From Clostridia bacterium (GTDB lineage: Bacteria; Bacillota; Clostridia; UMGS1883), in contig JAJQCX010000180.1 of NCBI GenBank assembly GCA_021202495.1, positions 1 to 12,222 on the forward strand: 12,222 bases of DNA, read 5' to 3'. Both the position numbers and the translations under genes were made by a program. Within the stretch, counting starts at the first letter, position 1. Every line of letters starts with the position of its first letter. The notes under the pieces are model-generated. The model was given only the letters and a program-made list of their open reading frames with translations, ran no database searches and had not been told where the DNA came from. Below are positions 7,816 through 12,222 of the stretch, in pieces.

Positions 7816-8863
7816 GGGTGTTTATGTCCACATTCCGTTTTGCGTGAGAAAGTGCCTTTACTGCGATTTCTGTTCGGTGGCGGACACTCGCCCGCGCGAG
7901 GCTTACGTTAATGCACTGATTGATGAAATAAAACAAAAAAAGGGGATAAAGGCGGACAGCGTTTTTATCGGCGGAGGAACGCCGAGCGTTTTGGGCGATA
8001 AGCTTTTGAGGATAATCGAGGCTTTGGGCGAATACATGGCGCTTGAGGACGGTGCGGAATTTACGGTTGAGGTAAATCCGGGAACGGTTGACGTTGAGCT
8101 TTTGACAAATATGAGACGTTTGGGAGTAAACAGGCTCAGTATCGGGGCGCAGTCCTTTAACGATAACGAGCTCAAAGCATTGGGGCGCATACACACGGCA
8201 GCGGAAATTTACGCGGCGGCAAGCATGGCGGAAAAGGTGGGGTTTGACAACGTCAATCTTGACATTATGCTCTCAACGCCCCATCAGACGCTTGAAAGCG
8301 TAAAGAGGACGCTTGACGCGGTGAAGGAAATCAATCCGCCGCACGTTTCGGCATATTCGCTGATAATAGAAGAGGGAACGCCGTTTGAGAAGATGGAGTT
8401 GCCGCTGCCCGATGAGGACGATGAGCGGGAAATATATTATGAGACGGTCGATTTTCTTGCCCAAATGGGGCTTGAAAGATATGAAATATCGAATTTCGCC
8501 AAGAAAGGCTTTGAATGCAGGCACAACATAAAATATTGGACGGGGCGCGAATATGTCGGCTTGGGCGCTGCGGCGCACTCGTACGACGGCGGAGTGCGGT
8601 ATCAAAACACTAACGACATTGAAGAATATATAGAAGGAAAAGGACGCGGGATAAACGCTGAGATAATAGATAATGAAGAAAGAGAAAAGGAGCGGTTTCT
8701 CTTGGGGCTTAGAATGACGCGTGGCGTGGAATATCACGGAGAGTTCAGGGACAAAATCGCGGATTTGGAGCAAAAGGGACTGCTTGAGGAAAAGGACGGA
8801 CGCGTCATGCTGACAAAAAGGGGCATTGACGTGGGAAACATTGTTTTTATGGAGTTTGTATGA
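7808..8863 (+). CDS. hemW: Heme chaperone HemW (radical SAM, HemN-like)
   Basis: HemW is a radical SAM-fold protein that binds heme and is thought to pass it to target proteins; it was long misannotated as an oxygen-independent coproporphyrinogen oxidase. The [4Fe-4S] motif is C12-xxx-C16-xx-C19, with CDF typical of HemW instead of the CxC of true HemN; an extra Cys22 follows. GGGTPS (55-60) is the SAM-binding glycine motif, and HNIKYW with GLGAAAHSY near residue 240 is family-specific. The C-terminus is a small winged-helix-like end (LTKRGIDVGN). At 351 residues it is slightly shorter than the roughly 378 of E. coli and Bacillus. I chose ATG 7808; a TTG two codons earlier is the alternative. 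It overlaps lepA by 8 bp and recX by 4 bp (ATGA). Confidence 0.94.
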   Translation: MSKGVYVHIPFCVRKCLYCDFCSVADTRPREAYVNALIDEIKQKKGIKADSVFIGGGTPSVLGDKLLRIIEALGEYMALEDGAEFTVEVNPGTVDVELLTNMRRLGVNRLSIGAQSFNDNELKALGRIHTAAEIYAAASMAEKVGFDNVNLDIMLSTPHQTLESVKRTLDAVKEINPPHVSAYSLIIEEGTPFEKMELPLPDEDDEREIYYETVDFLAQMGLERYEISNFAKKGFECRHNIKYWTGREYVGLGAAAHSYDGGVRYQNTNDIEEYIEGKGRGINAEIIDNEEREKERFLLGLRMTRGVEYHGEFRDKIADLEQKGLLEEKDGRVMLTKRGIDVGNIVFMEFV

Positions 8864-9318
8864 GCGCGAAGGATTGTGCGGTGAAGCTTTTGGCGCACTG
8901 CGACAGAAGCGAACGCGAAATAAGAGAAAAGCTTGCAAAAAAGGGATTTTGCGAGGAGGAAATTGAAAACGCCGTTTCGTTTTGCAAGGAATACGGCTAT
9001 ATTGACGACGAAAGATTTGCACGGCATTTCGTGCATGACGCGTCCGAAATAAAAAAATTCGGCGCGGTGCGGATTAAAGCGGAGCTGAAGCGGCGTGGCG
9101 TGGCGGAGGAAATAATTTTATCCTCACTCGGAGAGAGAGACGGTGAATATGAAACGCTTCTCGCGGAGGTGCAGCGGCGATTTCAAGGCGCGGACTTGAC
9201 GGACATGAAGGTGAAAAACAAAATTTTCGGCTATTTTGCGCGGCGCGGATTTAAAACTGAGGACATTTTGCGCGCGATGAAGGAAAGTGGGGTTGACGAC
9301 GATGAATACTTTGAATAA
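8860..9318 (+). CDS. recX: Regulatory protein RecX
   Basis: RecX is a small cytosolic modulator of RecA filaments, limiting or tuning recombination and the SOS response. The 152-residue protein has the three-helix repeat pattern of the family: RSEREIREKL followed by a GYIDDERFARHF block (about 46-57), then KFGAVRIKAELKRRGV (about 66-81), and a third repeat near KNKIFGYFARRGFKTEDI. The length is normal. Its start overlaps the hemW stop as ATGA, and its last 17 bp overlap rimO. recA itself is not in the window. In many Firmicutes recX lies near recA; here it is embedded between hemW and rimO. Confidence rests on the helix-repeat pattern, since RecX sequences diverge strongly. Confidence 0.88.
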   Translation: MSAKDCAVKLLAHCDRSEREIREKLAKKGFCEEEIENAVSFCKEYGYIDDERFARHFVHDASEIKKFGAVRIKAELKRRGVAEEIILSSLGERDGEYETLLAEVQRRFQGADLTDMKVKNKIFGYFARRGFKTEDILRAMKESGVDDDEYFE

Positions 9319-10642
9319 AGTCGGCTTTGTGTCGCTGGGGTGCAGCAAAAACCTTGTCGATACGGAAAACATGATAGGCATACTCTCGGAAAAGGGGTAT
9401 GAGATTGTGTCGGACGCCTCGGAGGCGGACATCATTGTCGTAAACACCTGCGGTTTTATTGACAGCGCAAAGCAGGAGTCGATTGACGCGATATTGGAAA
9501 TGGCGCGATACAAGGAGAGCGGAAAGTGCCGCATTTTGGTTGCGGCGGGCTGCCTGGCGCAGCGCTACAGCGAGGAGATAAAAGAGGACTTGCCCGAGGT
9601 TGACGTCATCCTCGGCACAGGAAGCTACAAGGACATTGCGAAAGCGATTGAAGAGGCACAGGAAAAGGGCAAGAGTGAGATCATGGGCGACATCAATTTT
9701 GCCGTGACCGACGAGGTGAGGGTGAGAACGACGCCCGAATACACCGCGTTTATAAAGATTGCCGAAGGGTGCGACAACAAGTGTACATACTGCGCGATTC
9801 CGTCAATTCGCGGAAAATACCGCAGCCGTGAAATTTCATCAATTGTTGCCGAGGCTCAAAAAATGGCGGACGAGGGCGTGAAGGAGCTCATTTTGGTGGC
9901 GCAGGACACGACGCGCTACGGGATTGATTTGTACGGCGAAAAAAAGCTGCCGGAGCTTTTGAAGGCGCTTTGCGGGATTGAAAAATTGAAATGGATAAGA
10001 GTGCATTACTGCTACCCTGAGGAAACGGACGACGCGCTGATAGAGGTTATGAAAAACGAGAAAAAGATAGTAAAATACCTTGACATACCCGTGCAGCACG
10101 GCTGTGACAGCGTTCTAAAGCGCATGGGGCGGCACACGAGCGGCGGGGAGATAACCGCGCTTGTTGAAAAGCTGCGGCGCGAAATTCCAAATATTACGCT
10201 CAGAACGAGCATAATTGCGGGTTTCCCCGGTGAGACGGAAGAGGAATTTCAAGAGCTTTTGGATTTTGTAAAGCGCGTCCGCTTTGACAGAATGGGCGTT
10301 TTCGCCTATTCCGCGGAGGAGGGAACGCCGGCGGCGCGGCTCGCGGGGCAGTTGGATGAGGAAACGAAGGAGCTGCGGCGAGGCGAAGTGATGGAGCTTG
10401 CGCAGGAAATTTCGCTTGAGCGCAATCGCGCGATGATTGGCAAAACGCTTGAAACGCTCGTTGAGGGCTTTGACGGCAATCTCTATTTCGGGCGAAGCGG
10501 GGGAGAGAGCGTCGAGGTTGATCCAAAGATTTATTTCGGCTCGCTTGAGGAATTGGAAGCGGGAAGATTTATAAACGTAAAAATAATCGATTGTGACGAA
10601 TATGATTTATACGGAGAGCAGGTAAAGGAGGATTTACAATGA
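9302..10642 (+). CDS. rimO: Ribosomal protein S12 methylthiotransferase RimO
   Basis: RimO is a radical SAM methylthiotransferase that adds a methylthio group to a conserved aspartate of ribosomal protein S12. The 446-residue protein has the N-terminal UPF0004 domain with three cluster cysteines (C14 in SLGCSKN, C50 in NTCGFID, C84 in AAGCLAQ), the radical SAM motif C157-xxx-C161-xx-C164 (EGCDNKCTYCAIPSIRG), and a C-terminal TRAM-like domain from about 375. The pattern SLGCxKNLVDxE separates RimO from MiaB. ATG 9302 gives the standard N-terminus; GTG 9287 and TTG 9293 lie upstream in frame, and TTG has an AAGGA 8 nt before it, so a three-residue extension is possible. It overlaps recX by 17 bp and pgsA by 4 bp. 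Confidence 0.95.
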   Translation: MNTLNKVGFVSLGCSKNLVDTENMIGILSEKGYEIVSDASEADIIVVNTCGFIDSAKQESIDAILEMARYKESGKCRILVAAGCLAQRYSEEIKEDLPEVDVILGTGSYKDIAKAIEEAQEKGKSEIMGDINFAVTDEVRVRTTPEYTAFIKIAEGCDNKCTYCAIPSIRGKYRSREISSIVAEAQKMADEGVKELILVAQDTTRYGIDLYGEKKLPELLKALCGIEKLKWIRVHYCYPEETDDALIEVMKNEKKIVKYLDIPVQHGCDSVLKRMGRHTSGGEITALVEKLRREIPNITLRTSIIAGFPGETEEEFQELLDFVKRVRFDRMGVFAYSAEEGTPAARLAGQLDEETKELRRGEVMELAQEISLERNRAMIGKTLETLVEGFDGNLYFGRSGGESVEVDPKIYFGSLEELEAGRFINVKIIDCDEYDLYGEQVKEDLQ

Positions 10643-11166
10643 ATTTACCGAATAAGCTGACGCTTTTGAGGATTGTGCTTGTGCCGGTGACGATGGCGCT
10701 GATACTGTCGGGGCATTTTTACATCGGGCTGGGCGTATTTATAATAGCGTCGATAACCGATTTTCTTGACGGGTACATTGCGAGAAAATATAACCTTGTG
10801 ACAAGCTTCGGAAAGATAATGGATCCGCTTGCCGACAAGATACTCGTTTTCGGCGCGCTGTTGTGCTTTTTGCAGCTCGGCTTTATAAACTCATGGAGCG
10901 TCATTGTCATTTTGGCGCGCGAATTTTTTGTGACGGGAATGAGAGTTGTGGCGGTCTCGAAGGGCAACGTCATTGCGGCGTCATGGTGGGGCAAGGTCAA
11001 GACAAACGTGCAGCTTTTTGCCGTGATAATAGGCTTTATTACCTTTGCGCAGGAGAGCGGTGTGGCGATACTTATCGGGCAGTGCGCAATTTACTTTGCG
11101 GCGCTCTTTACAATTGCGTCGTGGGCTGCGTATATTGTTGAAAACAAGGAAGTATTTAAGGATTAG
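10639..11166 (+). CDS. pgsA: CDP-diacylglycerol-glycerol-3-phosphate 3-phosphatidyltransferase (PgsA)
   Basis: PgsA is the membrane enzyme that joins CDP-diacylglycerol to glycerol 3-phosphate, giving phosphatidylglycerol phosphate, the committed step to phosphatidylglycerol and cardiolipin. The CDP-alcohol phosphotransferase signature is complete: Asp41, Asp44-Gly45, Ala48-Arg49, Gly58, Asp62 and Asp66. The 175-residue length and about five or six hydrophobic segments are usual. It has the best ribosome site of the operon, AAAGGAGG at 10624-10631, 7 nt before the ATG, and overlaps the rimO stop as ATGA. rimO-pgsA is a common Firmicutes pair, usually followed by cinA-recA, which are absent here. 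Confidence 0.95.
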   Translation: MNLPNKLTLLRIVLVPVTMALILSGHFYIGLGVFIIASITDFLDGYIARKYNLVTSFGKIMDPLADKILVFGALLCFLQLGFINSWSVIVILAREFFVTGMRVVAVSKGNVIAASWWGKVKTNVQLFAVIIGFITFAQESGVAILIGQCAIYFAALFTIASWAAYIVENKEVFKD

Positions 11167-11180
11167 GAGCGTGGGGGAAA

Positions 11181-11891
11181 ATGAATATTGCGCTTATCAT
11201 AGCGGGCGGAGTCGGCAATCGAATGGGGCAGGACATCCCGAAGCAGTTTTTGAACGTGCGCGACAAGCCGGTGATTGTGTACACAATGGAGCGCTTTCAG
11301 AGGTGCGGCGCGATAGACGTTATCGCGGTTGTGTGCATCGAAGGCTGGGAGACGATGCTGCGCGCTTACGCAAATCAATTTGAAATAACAAAGCTGAAGC
11401 ACATCATCCCCGGCGGAAGAAACGGGCAGGAGAGCATACGAAACGGCGTTGAGGAGCTCATGCGCCATTACGGCGAAAACGACGTTGTGCTCGTGCACGA
11501 CGCGATAAGACCGATGGTGTCGGAGACGATAATCGAAGGGTGCGCTGCGGCGACGAAGAAATACGGCAACGCGGTGACGATTGTGCCCTGTCAGGAGGCA
11601 ATGCTCGAAACCGAGGACGGCGAGACGGCGACAAAGGATTTTCCGCGCGACAATTTAAAGCGGACGCAGACGCCGCAGGGCTTTTACTTGGGCGATCTTG
11701 CGTGGGCGCACAAAGAGGCGCTTAAAAGAGGGATAACAAATTCAATTGCGTCGTGTACGCTGATGACGAATTTAGGCGAAAGAATATATTTTTGCCCGGG
11801 CTCGGAGAAAAACATTAAGCTTACGACGGTTGACGACATTGAAATATTTAAGGCGTTGCTTGCGGCGGAGAGGGACGAGTGGCTGAAATGA
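11181..11891 (+). CDS. ispD: IspD/TarI-family cytidylyltransferase, probably 2-C-methyl-D-erythritol 4-phosphate cytidylyltransferase
   Basis: This cytosolic nucleotidyltransferase transfers CMP from CTP onto a sugar-alcohol phosphate. If it is IspD, it makes CDP-methylerythritol in the MEP isoprenoid pathway. The 236 residues carry the CTP loop IAGGVGNRMG (7-16) with Arg14, PKQF with Lys21, HDAIRP with Asp107 and Arg110, QTPQ (163-166) and NIKLTT with Lys213. The AGGVGNRMG loop, where classical IspD often has AAGxGxRM, also occurs in TarI-like enzymes that make CDP-ribitol for wall polymers, so the substrate is not settled. No ispF, tarJ or licD gene is adjacent. It follows pgsA after 14 bp, with a GGGGG/AGGAG region as ribosome site, and appears to be the last gene of the operon. 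Confidence 0.85.
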   Translation: MNIALIIAGGVGNRMGQDIPKQFLNVRDKPVIVYTMERFQRCGAIDVIAVVCIEGWETMLRAYANQFEITKLKHIIPGGRNGQESIRNGVEELMRHYGENDVVLVHDAIRPMVSETIIEGCAAATKKYGNAVTIVPCQEAMLETEDGETATKDFPRDNLKRTQTPQGFYLGDLAWAHKEALKRGITNSIASCTLMTNLGERIYFCPGSEKNIKLTTVDDIEIFKALLAAERDEWLK

Positions 11892-11934
11892 GAGCGGGAA
11901 AAAGATTACGGTCATAACAAATATAGGTATAAAA

Positions 11935-11976
11935 AACACCCCCCGAACTTTAGTTGAAGGGGGATGTTCATTTATA
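11935..11976 (+). terminator. Probable intrinsic terminator after ispD, likely bidirectional
   Basis: AACA plus CCCCC (from 11935) can pair with GGGGG (11959-11963) and TGTT (11965-11968), with one bulged A, giving a GC-rich stem of about 9 bp around a loop that holds a small AAC/GTT hairpin. On the + strand it is followed by a mixed U-rich stretch (TTCATTTATAT). On the - strand the stem is followed by six T's, a better tail. It lies 43 bp after the ispD stop, in the right place to end the long operon. Confidence 0.55.
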
Positions 11977-12007
11977 TAGCTCAAAAAAAAACGAACATTA
12001 TTTGAAA
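11944..12007 (+). repeat. Imperfect 16-bp direct repeat in the ispD-antitoxin intergenic region
   Basis: Two copies of a CGAAC-N-TTA-N-TTGAA-N pattern lie at 11944-11959 and 11992-12007, matching at 13 of 16 positions, 48 bp apart. Each copy lies at one of the two hairpins. The spacing is near four and a half helical turns. They could be operator half sites for the toxin-antitoxin locus downstream, or a chance by-product of the hairpins. Confidence 0.35.
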
Positions 12008-12019
12008 ATATTTCGTTCG
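11983..12019 (-). terminator. Second hairpin with a run of nine T's on the minus strand
   Basis: CGAAC (11992-11996) pairs with GTTCG (12015-12019), and inside these TATT pairs with AATA around a TGAA loop. Read on the - strand the hairpin is followed at once by nine T's (complement of the A run at 11983-11991), the form of a weak AT-rich intrinsic terminator. No - strand gene is visible to its right within the window, so its role is unclear; it could instead be a regulatory site ahead of the antitoxin promoter. Confidence 0.35.
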
Positions 12020-12025
12020 GATTTG

Positions 12026-12054
12026 TTGACTTATATGTTTGATTTGGGTATAAT
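12026..12054 (+). promoter_or_regulatory. Strong sigma-A-type promoter for the antitoxin gene
   Basis: TTGACT (12026-12031, five of six consensus bases) and a perfect TATAAT (12049-12054) are separated by 17 bp. Transcription would start near 12061, giving a leader of about 17 nt with a GGGGGAG ribosome site at 12066-12072. This is the best promoter in the window. Confidence 0.8.
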
Positions 12055-12077
12055 ATAAATTACAAGGGGGAGATATT

Positions 12078-12222
12078 ATGACGATTACAGCAACAGAATT
12101 TAAGTTAAATCTCGGAAAATATCTCGCTTTGGCAGAAAGCGAGGACATTTTCATTTCCAAAAACGGAAAGGTGAGCGTGAAGCTTGTAAATAACAATCAA
12201 GACGGTGTTAAACCCATGCAGT
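12078..12222 (+). CDS. Phd/YefM-type antitoxin, 3' end beyond the window
   Basis: An ATG at 12078, 5 nt after a GGGGGAG ribosome site, opens a frame that runs to the window end without a stop (48 full codons). The product begins MTITATEFKLNLGKYL and continues with DIFISKNGKVSVKLV, which is the N-terminal pattern of Phd/YefM antitoxins: a beta strand, the FKxNLGKYL helix and the ITKNGK-like hairpin. Such proteins bind their own promoter as dimers and neutralise a toxin encoded just downstream (Doc, RelE/YoeB or PIN type). The toxin gene would lie outside the window, so the type is unknown. Codon choice (ACA, GCA, TTA, AAA) differs from the ACG/GCG-rich operon upstream, which suggests separate acquisition. 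Confidence 0.82.
   Translation, partial: MTITATEFKLNLGKYLALAESEDIFISKNGKVSVKLVNNNQDGVKPMQ

Noticed and set aside
8273..9022. Minus-strand open frame of 249 codons
   Set aside because: It lies fully opposite hemW and recX, which are well-supported genes. The product is rich in Arg, Phe and Ser as expected of an antisense shadow, and shows no family motif.
11964..12005. 13-codon frame starting at ATG 11964 after a G-rich run
   Set aside because: The G run touches the ATG with no spacing and belongs to the terminator stem, and the peptide shows nothing recognisable.
1..12222. CRISPR arrays, tRNA or rRNA genes, insertion sequences, defence systems
   Set aside because: No spaced repeats, cloverleaf-like sequence, ribosomal RNA signature or transposase motif was seen; nearly all bases are accounted for by closely packed housekeeping genes.

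Overview
The window looks like chromosomal DNA from a member of the Bacillota, most probably an uncultured gut-type Clostridia. Reasons: purine-rich, TATAAT-type promoters; GGAGG-type ribosome sites; every gene on one strand with G in strong excess over C on that strand; and a gene set typical of Firmicutes (RicT/YaaT beside HolB, LepA followed by HemW, RimO followed by PgsA). AUA, AGA and AGG codons are common, so this is not an enterobacterial pattern. I cannot name the genus from sequence alone.

Layout, all on the + strand: (1) a promoter and a membrane acyltransferase, followed 9 bp later by an Orn/Lys/Arg-type PLP decarboxylase (69-2486). (2) A second promoter overlapping the decarboxylase end, then holB (clamp-loader delta prime) and ricT, which overlap. 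This is a shortened version of the yaaO-tmk-darA-yaaR-holB-ricT neighbourhood of Bacillus, with tmk, darA and yaaR missing. (3) A D-2-hydroxyacid dehydrogenase overlapping a phosphoglycolate-phosphatase-like HAD enzyme, possibly a small glycolate/glyoxylate or metabolite-repair pair. (4) lepA, hemW, recX, rimO, pgsA and ispD, packed with overlaps of 4 to 17 bp or gaps under 15 bp, so probably one long transcription unit. (5) An AT-rich 186-bp intergenic region (11892-12077) with two hairpins, an imperfect repeat and a strong promoter, leading into a Phd/YefM-type antitoxin gene cut off by the window end.

Most of the window is conserved housekeeping: replication, translation quality control, heme-chaperone activity, RecA regulation, ribosome modification, phospholipid synthesis and a nucleotidyltransferase probably for isoprenoids. 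I found no clearly new system. The points most worth checking are the absence of a well-placed start codon for holB, the coupled dehydrogenase/phosphatase pair, and the right-hand edge where a toxin-antitoxin module with different base composition begins.
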